Part shown: positions 42,645 through 50,704 of the stretch, piece by piece
Layout: the number at the start of each line of letters is the position of its first letter
Numbering within the stretch: position 1 is the stretch's first letter
Assembly (NCBI RefSeq): GCF_007273535.1
Contig: NZ_RIBP01000004.1
Location: forward strand, 1,092,001-1,156,000
DNA: 64,000 bases
Reading direction: 5' to 3'
From: Niallia circulans
GTDB lineage: Bacteria > Bacillota > Bacilli > Bacillales > Cytobacillaceae
The notes under the pieces: generated by a model
Told to the model about the DNA's origin: nothing
What the model saw: the letters and a program-made list of their open reading frames with translations, nothing else
Database searches by the model: none
Made by a program: the position numbers and the translations under genes

Positions 42645-42757
42645 TGGCTCCTCTTATCTCCAAGCATTAAGCTTCTGGAATTAGCACAGTATTCTTGTTA
42701 GAATCTGTTGCTGAGGTATCGCAGGGCCAGTCCCTCCACCTCTCTCGATAAGAAATG
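42645..42757 (-). promoter_or_regulatory. SAM-I riboswitch (S-box) controlling the YxjG/H-like gene, copy 2
   Basis: On the minus strand the S-box blocks occur in order: CTTATCGAGAGAGGTGGAG, GACTGGCCC, CCTCAGCAACAG, GTGCTAATTCCAGAAGC and GGAGATAAGAG. A terminator lies at 42601-42632. The rest of the gap (42540-42856) shows only AT-rich spacer and the promoter region upstream of the aptamer. Confidence 0.95.
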
Positions 42758-42856
42758 AAATTATTTGTTAGGTTTTGAAATATCTGTTTACTAGATTAAT
42801 TGGAAAAATAGAAATAGTCAAGAAAAAATAATTATTATATCAAAATATTATTTTAT

Positions 42857-43867
42857 TTATTTTTTCTTAAATAGCAGATACATAAAATATGGTGCTCCAA
42901 TTATAGCTGCCATAATTCCTGCCGGAATTCCGTCAGGATCAAGAATATTCTTGCCGATTGTGTCTGCCGCAAGCAAGAACAAACCTCCTACTAGGAGTGC
43001 TATAGGTAAATAAAGCTTATGCCTCGGTCCAACCAATGCTTTAGCAATATGAGGTCCCATCAGTCCGATAAAAGAGATGCTTCCAGTTGCTGAAACTGCA
43101 GCGGCAGCCATAGCGACTGCAACAATGGCTAAACTAATTCTTTCCTTTTGAATAGATGCACCAATACCGACTGCAACAGGTTCGCTGAAAGTAAGAACAT
43201 CGAGCTTATTTGCTTTGTATAAAGTAAAGGGAATGCATATGATTAACCATGGCAGCATGGCAATAATATATGGCCAGTCTGTGCCCCACACATTGCCTGC
43301 AAGCCATTTCGAAATAAATTCTACCTTCTCTCTTTCGGCAGAGTTGATAAGAACTACCATGATTCCTGATAAAGCCATGGAAAAGCCGACACCAACTAAC
43401 ACAAGGCGAGTTGGCTGGAAGCCGAGATTTTTATCATAGGAAAAAACATAAATAAGCAGAGCTGAACCAACAGCACCGATAAACGCACAAACAGGAATCA
43501 TATAAATAAATGATCCAGCATCAATCGGGAAAAACAAGAAGAAGATAGCAACAGCTACACCAGCCCCAGCATTTATGCCAATGATACCTGGGTCTGCCAA
43601 ATCATTTCTCGTGATTCCCTGCAGGATTGCTCCAGACAGTGAAAGAGCAATACCTGCCAAAAGTGTAACAATGATTCTCGGAAGTCTGACAGAATAAAGA
43701 ATAAATTCCTCTGTGAACGAACCATTACCAAATAAGGTTGGCAGAAGCCGGGATGGCGCGAAAGCAGCAGATCCAACAGTCAAGCTGATTCCTATTGTTA
43801 AGAAAATAAGCACCGCCAGCACTGCGATAGTCCATTTTTGTTTTTTTAGTAAAGCAGTTGATATCAT
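42857..43867 (-). CDS. fhuG: Ferric hydroxamate-type ABC permease, second subunit
   Basis: This 336-aa FecCD permease has about ten helices, with PRIIVTLLAGIALSLSGAILQGITRNDLADPGIIGINAGAGVAV and TGSISFIGLMGPHIAKALVGPRHKLYLPIALLVGGLFLLAADTIGKN. Its start overlaps the preceding permease stop by 4 nt. It is the last gene of the fhuC-D-B-G operon. The hydroxamate assignment derives from the FhuD-like binding protein. Confidence 0.82.
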   Translation of the reverse strand: MISTALLKKQKWTIAVLAVLIFLTIGISLTVGSAAFAPSRLLPTLFGNGSFTEEFILYSVRLPRIIVTLLAGIALSLSGAILQGITRNDLADPGIIGINAGAGVAVAIFFLFFPIDAGSFIYMIPVCAFIGAVGSALLIYVFSYDKNLGFQPTRLVLVGVGFSMALSGIMVVLINSAEREKVEFISKWLAGNVWGTDWPYIIAMLPWLIICIPFTLYKANKLDVLTFSEPVAVGIGASIQKERISLAIVAVAMAAAAVSATGSISFIGLMGPHIAKALVGPRHKLYLPIALLVGGLFLLAADTIGKNILDPDGIPAGIMAAIIGAPYFMYLLFKKK

Positions 43868-44862
43868 GCGAATTTATTCCCTCCTTTTTTAATGATTAAT
43901 AAAAAGAAAGGCAAACCTAAAATACTGATTATTGCTGCTACAGGCGTTTCATATGGAGCATTCAGTGTTCTGGCAACAGTATCTGCTAACAGCATGAATA
44001 TCCCGCCGGCAATAGCTGTTATAGGAAGGAGGAAGCGGTAATCTGTTCCCGCAGCCCAACGGACCATATGCGGCACCATCAGCCCAATGAATGCCATATT
44101 TCCGACTAATGCCACAGCAGCTCCAGCAAGAATAGTAATAACGATGAAAAGTAATGTTTTGACTAGAGCAGTTTTCTGTCCGAGCCCGACAGCAACATCT
44201 TCACTTAAACTCAAGATAGTAACTTGGCGTGAAAGGAGGAAGGAAATAATAATTCCAATTATAATAGCTGGAAGAATTACTTTTAATTGTCCCCAAGATG
44301 TTCCAATAAGTCCGCCGGATGTCCACATAGACACATTTTTGTTAATGTGAAAAAACAGGCTTATTCCTTCAGCGATAGCTGTGAGGAAGGCCGTTACGGC
44401 AGACCCTGCCAGCACAAGCTTCAGCGGGGAGTTGCCTCCCTTTCGAAGCATCCCAATGCCAACAACTAAAATGGTACCGATAGCAGCACCGACAAAACAA
44501 ATTAACATTATGCTGAAATAATTTAACGAAGGGATAAGTGCCATAGACAGTGCCAGTGCAAAATTTGCGCCTGCAGTTAGTCCAAGCAAACCAGGATCAG
44601 CAAGCGGGTTCTTCGTTATGCCCTGCATAATTGCACCTGATACAGCTAAAGCGGCACCAACCGCTATTGCGGCAATTTCCCTAGGAAGACGAATCTCCCG
44701 TAAAATACTGCTGTTTTGATTGGCATGTTCTGAAGTCAGAGCAATCCATAAGTCTTTTAATGATGTATCAGCAGCTCCAAAAACCATGGAGACAATAAAT
44801 GCTATAAGCAAAAGAGAAATACCTATTATTAATTTCCATACAAAAGAAATAGATTTGGTCAT
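43864..44862 (-). CDS. fhuB: Ferric hydroxamate-type ABC permease, first subunit
   Basis: This 332-aa FecCD permease contains IRLPREIAAIAVGAALAVSGAIMQGITKNPLADPGLLGLTAGANFAL and VGNMAFIGLMVPHMVRWAAGTDYRFLLPITAIAGGIFMLLADTVAR. It forms the pore with the product of the next gene. An 84-nt gap with a hairpin separates it from the upstream binding-protein gene. The letter B is by position; B and G subunits are not distinguishable from sequence alone. Confidence 0.82.
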   Translation of the reverse strand: MTKSISFVWKLIIGISLLLIAFIVSMVFGAADTSLKDLWIALTSEHANQNSSILREIRLPREIAAIAVGAALAVSGAIMQGITKNPLADPGLLGLTAGANFALALSMALIPSLNYFSIMLICFVGAAIGTILVVGIGMLRKGGNSPLKLVLAGSAVTAFLTAIAEGISLFFHINKNVSMWTSGGLIGTSWGQLKVILPAIIIGIIISFLLSRQVTILSLSEDVAVGLGQKTALVKTLLFIVITILAGAAVALVGNMAFIGLMVPHMVRWAAGTDYRFLLPITAIAGGIFMLLADTVARTLNAPYETPVAAIISILGLPFFLLIIKKGGNKFA

Positions 44863-44900
44863 GTTATATCATCTTTCCTGTTTAGATTTGGATAAACAAT

Positions 44901-44926
44901 ATGCTGCGCACAAAGGTGCACAGCAT
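44901..44926 (-). terminator. Intercistronic hairpin between fhuD and fhuB
   Basis: ATGCTGTGCA pairs with TGCGCAGCAT (one mismatch) and there is no T tract. It probably tunes the amount of permease relative to binding-protein mRNA. Confidence 0.55.
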
Positions 44927-44946
44927 TCAAAGTTAGCATGAAATGA

Positions 44947-45870
44947 TTAGTTTGCTAGAAAATGCTCTTTAAAGAATTCCAATTGATAATCCAATGTTAG
45001 CGGATCATTAAAGTAGAATTCATTTGCATTTGCTGTAAACACATGATTGTTTTTAACTGCTGGTATATTTTTATAGGAGTCTGTTTCCTGATAGGAGTTA
45101 TCTTGGTCTGCGTATTCACTAATAATCAAGTAATCTCCAACATATTCAGGCAGTACTTCTGTTGATAAAGCATAATAACCATCATTAAGTGCCATTTCTT
45201 TTACTTTTTCCGGCATTTTCAGCTTCATTGCTTGATAGAGGATTTCTGTTCCACGACCCCAATTGTCGCCGAATACATACATTTGCTTATTGAAGTTCTC
45301 GATGACAGAGACAGTTGCATCTTCTCCTATTTTTGCCTTTATTTCTGTTCCAGCTGTTTCAGCTCGTTGCTCGAAATCGTCAATCCAAGCTTGCGCTACT
45401 TTTTCTTTATTTAGCACCTTTCCGATTTCAAGATGCTGTGTTAAATAGTCTACCTTTCCATATGTAAAGGTAACAGTTGGCGCTATTTCTTTTAATTTAT
45501 CAGCGTTTTTTATAGTTGATAATCCAATTATTAAGTCTGGCTTCAATTCGATTATCTTTTCCAGATTCTCATCTGATACTTCTGCCACATCTTTTAACTT
45601 GGAATCAAATCTTGGGTTAAGCTTTGACCACGAATCGACGCCGACAACATTAACTCCTAATGACATTACGCTGCCCGCAAAGGAAGATAATACAACAACA
45701 CGCTGCGGGTCTGCAGGAACCTCGACAGGGCCATTTTCTGATTGGTAAGTGATCGTTTCTGATTTCTTGTCCGTTTCTTTATCATTACTGCTTGTTTCAG
45801 CAGCGTTATTTCCGCAAGCACTAACTAGTAGCAACAAGATTAGAATCATTGGCATAAAGAACTTCTTCAT
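44947..45870 (-). CDS. fhuD: Ferric hydroxamate-binding lipoprotein (FhuD-like)
   Basis: This 307-aa lipoprotein has signal peptide and lipobox VSAC (Cys at about 19), a Ser/Asp/Lys-rich linker, and the FhuD-type class III fold: VEVPADPQRVVVLSSFAGSVMSLGVNVVGVD, KPDLIIGLS, YLTQHLEIGKVLNKEKVAQAWIDDFEQRA and IENFNKQMYVFGDNWGRGTEILYQAMKLK. The last two blocks resemble FhuD of Bacillus and staphylococci. The gene starts 50 nt inside the end of fhuC in another frame, so its signal-peptide code overlaps the ATPase tail; AAGGAG lies 10 nt before the ATG. Confidence 0.8.
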   Translation of the reverse strand: MKKFFMPMILILLLLVSACGNNAAETSSNDKETDKKSETITYQSENGPVEVPADPQRVVVLSSFAGSVMSLGVNVVGVDSWSKLNPRFDSKLKDVAEVSDENLEKIIELKPDLIIGLSTIKNADKLKEIAPTVTFTYGKVDYLTQHLEIGKVLNKEKVAQAWIDDFEQRAETAGTEIKAKIGEDATVSVIENFNKQMYVFGDNWGRGTEILYQAMKLKMPEKVKEMALNDGYYALSTEVLPEYVGDYLIISEYADQDNSYQETDSYKNIPAVKNNHVFTANANEFYFNDPLTLDYQLEFFKEHFLAN

Positions 45871-46666
45871 TATTCTGTTCTCCTTTAATTAGGTGGTAGG
45901 TTAAGCAAATCGGTTTATTTGTGCGAGGGTCTTCCCCTATTTCAGCATCAATTTGAAAAACTTTTCTTAAAATATCCTTTGTCAGGATATCAGTTGGGCT
46001 ACCCGCTTTAACTACCTCGCCATCTTTCATTGCGATAATATAGTCCGCAAACCTTGCCGCTTGATTCAAGTCATGGAGAACCATTACAATTGTTCTGCCT
46101 TGTTCTTCATTTAGCTTTTGCAATAATTCAAGCACTTCCAATTGGTGTGCCATATCTAGATAAGTTGTCGGTTCATCAAGAAAAATAATGTCTGTTTCTT
46201 GTGCAAGAGCCATGGCAATCCAAGCACGCTGCCTTTGACCGCCAGATAGTGCATCGACAGATCTGTCTTTGAACTCCATCGTGTTGGTTGATTCTAAGGC
46301 CCAATCAATCGCTTCAATATCATGCTTTGTTAGTTTCCCGAATCCTTTTTGATGGGGGAAACGTCCGTAGGACACTAGCTCCCCGACTGTTAAGCCCGCA
46401 ACACTTTCAGGTGTTTGGGGAAGGATAGCCATTTCTTTCGCAAGCTGTTTCGTATGTATTTTGCTAATATGCTTGCCATCCAATAAAACAGAACCCGATT
46501 GGTGCGGGATAATCCGCGTCATTGCTTTTAATAATGTGGATTTTCCACATCCGTTTGATCCGATAATTGTCGTGATTTTGCCATCTGGAATAACTACATC
46601 AAGATTTTTTACTATTAATCTTTCGCCATAACTGATGCTTATATCCTCTGTATATAAACGCCCCAT
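45821..46666 (-). CDS. fhuC: Iron-siderophore ABC transporter ATP-binding protein (FhuC-like)
   Basis: This 281-aa FepC/FhuC-type ATPase has Walker A GSNGCGKSTLL, signature LSGGQRQRAWIAMALAQ, Walker B IIFLDEPTTYLD and switch His in VLHDLNQAARFAD. It has the C-terminal extension of the iron group ending DAEIGEDPRTNKPICLTYHL. First gene of the operon, directly behind a Fur box. As the only siderophore ATPase in the window it may also power the importer at 29675-32887, as YusV and staphylococcal FhuC serve several importers; this is inference. Confidence 0.88.
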   Translation of the reverse strand: MGRLYTEDISISYGERLIVKNLDVVIPDGKITTIIGSNGCGKSTLLKAMTRIIPHQSGSVLLDGKHISKIHTKQLAKEMAILPQTPESVAGLTVGELVSYGRFPHQKGFGKLTKHDIEAIDWALESTNTMEFKDRSVDALSGGQRQRAWIAMALAQETDIIFLDEPTTYLDMAHQLEVLELLQKLNEEQGRTIVMVLHDLNQAARFADYIIAMKDGEVVKAGSPTDILTKDILRKVFQIDAEIGEDPRTNKPICLTYHLIKGEQNNEEVLYANDSNLVATS

Positions 46667-46701
46667 CGTATCCTCCTGTGATATTTTTTATGATAAATAA
46701 G

Positions 46702-46716
46702 TGAGAATGATAATCA
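46702..46716 (-). promoter_or_regulatory. Fur box upstream of fhuC
   Basis: TGAGAATGATAATCA differs at two positions from the 7-1-7 Fur consensus TGATAATNATTATCA. It lies 36 bp before the fhuC start. The fhu operon should be induced by iron limitation. Confidence 0.82.
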
Positions 46717-46767
46717 TTTTTGAACAAGTAAATCTTATTATCGTTTCATATTTCTGTCAATATTCCA

Positions 46768-46820
46768 TTGTAAAAAATTTAAAAACAGGTTATGATACTA
46801 ATTGAGAATGAGAATCAATA
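46768..46820 (+). promoter_or_regulatory. Promoter and Fur box of ycgT
   Basis: TTGTAA (46768-46773) and TATGAT (46791-46796) are 17 bp apart. TTGAGAATGAGAATCAATA at 46802-46820, just downstream of the -10, resembles a Fur box with three mismatches. The gene is thus probably iron-repressed like the divergent fhu operon. Confidence 0.7.
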
Positions 46821-46848
46821 TAATCCCAAACCATAGGAGTGAAGTGAT

Positions 46849-47931
46849 ATGGAAAATACAGAAATATTCGATGTGACGATTATTGGTGGTGGACCAGCAG
46901 GACTTTACTCTGCTTTTTATAGTGGTTTAAGAGAAATGAAGACAAAAATCGTTGAATTTTTGCCACATTTGGGAGGTAAACTCCATCTATACCCTGAAAA
47001 GATGATCTGGGATGTAGGCGGCGTTACACCACTTCCAGGAGAAAAGCTAAGAGAACAACTTGTGCAGCAAGGATTAACATTTAATCCGGAAGTTGCCTTA
47101 AATACAAAGATTTCATCTATACGCAAAAATGCGGAAGGATGTTTTATATTAGAATCAGCCAATGGTGAGCTGCACTATTCGAAAACAGTCATTGTTGCGG
47201 TGGGCAGCGGCATACTTACTCCTCAAAAAATAAAAATAGAAGGTGCTGAAAGATTCGAGGTTTCTAACCTGAACTATACCGTGAAATCATTGCTGCAATT
47301 CAAGGATAAAACGGTAGTTATTTCAGGCGGAGGCAATTCAGCAATAGATTGGGCACTTGAACTTGAGCCAGTTGCAAAAAAGGTATATATAACATGCCGA
47401 AAAGACAGCTTTAGAGGACATGAGGCTAAAGCGACACAGCTTATGGAAAGTAAGGTGGAAATCTTGTTCCATACTTCCATCACGAAGCTTATCGCGAAGG
47501 ATGGCCATGATACAATTGATTCAGTCGAAGTCACAAATGATCAGACGGAAGAAACAGCATTGATCGATGTTGATGAGGTTGTCATTAATCATGGCTACGA
47601 AATGGATTCCTCTTTATTGAAGAACAGTGAATTGGATATAGAGATGCGGGAGGAATACTATATTTCAGGTACAGCTAATAGTGAGACATCTGTTGCAGGA
47701 CTTTTTGCTGCTGGAGATATTTTGAAGCATGACGGAAAAGTTCATTTAATTGCAGGTGCTTTCCAAGACGCTGCGAACGCGGTTAATAAGGCAAAGCTGT
47801 TTATTCAGCCTGAGGCTAATACAAGCGGAATGGTTTCTTCTCATAACGAAGTATTTAAAGAACGCAATAAAGATATTGTTAAAAATATGATGCAATGTGA
47901 TGATTGTACACAAATGAAGGTAAAAATATAA
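46849..47931 (+). CDS. ycgT: Ferredoxin/flavodoxin-NADP+ reductase (YcgT type, thioredoxin reductase-like)
   Basis: This 360-aa flavoprotein of the TrxR-like FNR group has FAD motif GGGPAGLYSAFYSG (15-28), NADP motif VVISGGGNSAIDWALEL, and the second FAD block GLFAAGDILKHDGKVHLIAGAFQDAANAVN. The active-site CxxC of thioredoxin reductase is absent in the NADP domain, as in FNR2 enzymes. The C-terminal tail contains CDDC (residues 352-355). Divergent from the fhu operon with its own Fur box; it probably supplies electrons for iron release from siderophores or for flavodoxin in low iron. Confidence 0.83.
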   Translation: MENTEIFDVTIIGGGPAGLYSAFYSGLREMKTKIVEFLPHLGGKLHLYPEKMIWDVGGVTPLPGEKLREQLVQQGLTFNPEVALNTKISSIRKNAEGCFILESANGELHYSKTVIVAVGSGILTPQKIKIEGAERFEVSNLNYTVKSLLQFKDKTVVISGGGNSAIDWALELEPVAKKVYITCRKDSFRGHEAKATQLMESKVEILFHTSITKLIAKDGHDTIDSVEVTNDQTEETALIDVDEVVINHGYEMDSSLLKNSELDIEMREEYYISGTANSETSVAGLFAAGDILKHDGKVHLIAGAFQDAANAVNKAKLFIQPEANTSGMVSSHNEVFKERNKDIVKNMMQCDDCTQMKVKI

Positions 47932-47968
47932 AAAAAATCCGCTGTAAGTGACAGCGGATTTTTTTCTA
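47931..47968. terminator. Bidirectional terminator
   Basis: The perfect stem AAAAAAATCCGCTGT / ACAGCGGATTTTTTT with a 5-nt loop lies between convergent genes. Confidence 0.92.
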
Positions 47969-48745
47969 TTCTACAGAAACTGCCATTCCCAATGCATCAA
48001 CTGGCTCACCTGTTGATGATAGTGCATAAATGTTGTCTCCGTCTTCCCAAGTTATCCGTGTTTCAGCGTGGTTTTCTCCTGCCGGATAGCTAACTTCAAC
48101 AAAGCCGTTATCTTTTGGTGCAGGAAGAGAATGGGACTCTAAATATTCAACCATCTCCTTGCCGATTGCTTCTATATCCTGATTGTCAGCAGAAACAGTT
48201 TTAACTTGCAGAACCCATCTGCCTTCCTTCCATTGTAGATAAGTGCTTCCTGCTGCACCTTCAACCATTCCTTTAATACCATAGCCTAAATCGACAGACA
48301 TATCCTCTGGTATATCCTTCTCGTTAAAAGACGGGAACGAATTACTAGTTTCATTGTTAACATTGGCTGAAAACTTTACCAGTGGCTGTGCATTTTCATT
48401 TGAAGTTAAGGAAGGATCATTTATATCCTTTTTCGTTTCAGATGAATAGAACCTGACACTATAGCTTTCTTCTGTGTTTTCGTCGATATTAGCAGCAAGA
48501 TAATTACCGGTGGCTACCGGAACGGTTTGTGGAAGTACAGCCTCTTGCATTTTAAGCTGATTCTTGACGTCAGCTATCAAATCACTGTTTGCATTGTCCT
48601 GTGAAGCAGCAGGCTTATTCGTTGTTTGTTCTGCCTGCACCTGATTGCTGTCAGCAGACACCTTGTCGTTATTAGCTTGTTCATTTGCATTGCAGCTTGT
48701 GAGAAAAAGGAGACTACCTGTGACCATTATGGGAAAAATCTTCAT
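47966..48745 (-). CDS. Putative lipoprotein of unknown function
   Basis: This 259-aa protein has a signal peptide and lipobox FLTSC (Cys at about 18), followed by 40 residues rich in Asn, Gln, Ala and Ser. A globular domain then has alternating charged strands (VRFYSSETKKDINDPS, GYGIKGMVEGAAGSTYLQWKEGRWVLQVKTVS) and ends ALGMAVSVE. I recognise no named family. It is probably anchored to the outer face of the membrane. GAAGGGAG precedes the ATG at 48745. It is monocistronic. Confidence 0.7.
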   Translation of the reverse strand: MKIFPIMVTGSLLFLTSCNANEQANNDKVSADSNQVQAEQTTNKPAASQDNANSDLIADVKNQLKMQEAVLPQTVPVATGNYLAANIDENTEESYSVRFYSSETKKDINDPSLTSNENAQPLVKFSANVNNETSNSFPSFNEKDIPEDMSVDLGYGIKGMVEGAAGSTYLQWKEGRWVLQVKTVSADNQDIEAIGKEMVEYLESHSLPAPKDNGFVEVSYPAGENHAETRITWEDGDNIYALSSTGEPVDALGMAVSVE

Positions 48746-49447
48746 ATTAATTCTCCCTTCTTTTTTCATGTTACTTTTTTATTCCCTATCCTCACAAAAA
48801 AATGAGTGAATTTGAAAAAAAACTTTAAGAAAATAATAGAATATGGAGCAGACCAATTTATAGATTATGTAATGAAATGTTACAAATTAAGGTTTCCGAA
48901 TGAAAGTTAGTGACAATATTAGTATGTTTATATATCACCATACTATTCCTACATTTATAGAAGAAAGTCGAATGTATGAATATAAATGTATAAAATCTAT
49001 TAATACAATGTGTGAGATTTTCTTCCTTTTTTTTTAAAAAAAGAGAAAGAGTTTTTAGTCATTTTCTCTTTTTTGATAAAAATCAAGTTGTGAATAACTT
49101 CGTGTGTTAGTAAATGTAACATTAATTTGGCACACTCGAGGTATTGCTTTCTAGATAGAAATGCGGTTAATATAATAATCACATTAGTAAAATTATTCAA
49201 AAAACTTTTTGCGTATATGAATAATTTGGTGCTAATTAAATGGTAGAGAGTGCCGATAAGAGAGAAGTAAAGCTAATTTGAAACAAAACCGTCACGAATT
49301 TTCAGATTTGTTTAACTAGTTAAAAATTATACTGGACAGCAAAGACGGTAGTGTACTAGAATAGCAAATATGTTTCAAAGAAATAGAGAAAGAGCTTTGG
49401 AGATTTTGTTATTTTCGGAATACTTAAACAAAATGGGGGATTCAAAC
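48746..49447. other. 700-bp AT-rich intergenic region upstream of the liv operon
   Basis: No supported gene is present. A hairpin AAAAAGAGAAA / TTTCTCTTTTT with flanking T and A runs at 49035-49075 could be a terminator for an unseen small RNA, or simply a chance feature of AT-rich DNA. The right part must hold the liv promoter. A 37-codon frame at 48924 has no ribosome site and is not called. Confidence 0.4.
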
Positions 49448-50617
49448 ATGAAAAAGAAGCTTAGTTATTTGTTAGCAACATCTGCTTTAGCGGCAGGAAT
49501 CTTGGCTGGATGTAGTCCAAAAGGCGAAGGCGGCGCAAGCAGTGATGAAATAAAAATCGGTGTTAACTTGGAGCTTTCTGGTCAGGTAGCATCATATGGT
49601 CAGTCGTTAGAAAGCGGTATTGATTTAGCAATTGAAGAAATCAATGCAGACGGCGGAATTGACGGCAAAAAAATCGTCCCAGTAAAGGTTGATAATAAAT
49701 CAGATCTTACTGAAGCAACAAATGGTGCTCTTAAATTAATTGATCAAGATAAAGTATCTGCAATTATCGGTGCGGCAACAAGTGGTGATACAGTTGCTCA
49801 AGTACAAATTGCAAATGATAAAAAGACTGTGTTGCTGACTCCATCAGGAACAGCTCCAAATGTGACGGTAAACGATGATGGCTCTGTTAATGATTATGCA
49901 TTCAGAACGTCCTTTATCGACCCGTTCCAAGGAAATGTAGCTGCAAACTTCGCATCAGAAAAACTGAATATTAAAAAAGCGGCAATTTTTGCTGACAGTG
50001 CCAGCGACTATGCGAAAGGCTTAGCGGCTGCATTTAAAGAAACATTTGAAGCGAATGGCGGAGAAATTGTATCAGAAGAAGCATATGTGGCAAAGGATAC
50101 AGACTTCAGCTCAACACTGACAAATATTAAAGGGAAGAACCCAGAGTTCGTATTTATCCCAGGTTATTATGAAGAGGTTGGACTAATCATCAAGCAAGCT
50201 CGTGAAATGGGTATCACTGTTCCATTTATGGGAGCTGACGGCTGGGATTCACCGAAGCTTATCGAACTTGCTGGTGCAGAGAACTTAAACAACACATATA
50301 TCACAAACCATTATTCTTCTGAAGATCCAGATGAAAGCATTCAAAAATTCGTTACAGCTTTTAATGACAAGTACAGCAAGAGCCCTGACGCATTCAACGC
50401 ACTTGGTTATGACTCTGTATACTTGTTGAAGGATGCTTTTGAAAGAGCTGGAAGCACAGATTCAGAGAAAGTGAAAGATGCATTAGCTGAAACAAAAGAC
50501 CTGTCCTTGATCACTGGTGTAGTTACAATTGATGAAAATCATAACCCAATCAAATCGGCAACAGTGCTTGAATATAAGGATGGAAAACAAGTCTTTAACT
50601 CAAAAGTTAATCCTTAA
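49448..50617 (+). CDS. livJ: Branched-chain amino-acid ABC transporter substrate-binding lipoprotein
   Basis: This 389-aa lipoprotein with lipobox LAGC (Cys at about 21) has the Peripla_BP_6 fold of LivJ/LivK: IKIGVNLELSGQVASYGQSLESGIDLAIEEINADGGIDGKKI, VSAIIGAATSGDTVAQVQIANDKKTVLLTPSGTAP and FIPGYYEEVGLIIKQAREMGITVPFMGADGWDSP. GGGGGA precedes the ATG at 49448; the frame extends upstream but lacks a ribosome site. First gene of the livJHMGF operon. Confidence 0.92.
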   Translation: MKKKLSYLLATSALAAGILAGCSPKGEGGASSDEIKIGVNLELSGQVASYGQSLESGIDLAIEEINADGGIDGKKIVPVKVDNKSDLTEATNGALKLIDQDKVSAIIGAATSGDTVAQVQIANDKKTVLLTPSGTAPNVTVNDDGSVNDYAFRTSFIDPFQGNVAANFASEKLNIKKAAIFADSASDYAKGLAAAFKETFEANGGEIVSEEAYVAKDTDFSSTLTNIKGKNPEFVFIPGYYEEVGLIIKQAREMGITVPFMGADGWDSPKLIELAGAENLNNTYITNHYSSEDPDESIQKFVTAFNDKYSKSPDAFNALGYDSVYLLKDAFERAGSTDSEKVKDALAETKDLSLITGVVTIDENHNPIKSATVLEYKDGKQVFNSKVNP

Positions 50618-50630
50618 TAGTTCAAAAAAT

Positions 50631-50655
50631 GGGGGGGAGCATCCTCCCTATTTTA
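50631..50655 (+). terminator. Intercistronic hairpin between livJ and livH
   Basis: GGGGGGA pairs with TCCTCCC (one G-U) around loop GCA, with ATTTTAT after it. It may partly terminate or protect the livJ message. Confidence 0.5.
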
Positions 50656-50704
50656 TATTTCAGGAGAAAAAAAGGTTAGTTTTGGAAAAAAGGAGTGAGA
50701 GAAC

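Noticed and set aside
48924..49037. 37-codon frame upstream of the liv operon
   Set aside because: No ribosome site, AT-driven composition and a Phe-only tail from a T tract.
49297..49311. CodY-like AATTTTCAGATTTGT upstream of livJ
   Set aside because: About four mismatches to AATTTTCWGAAAATT, which is too weak in AT-rich DNA, although CodY control of livJ would be reasonable.
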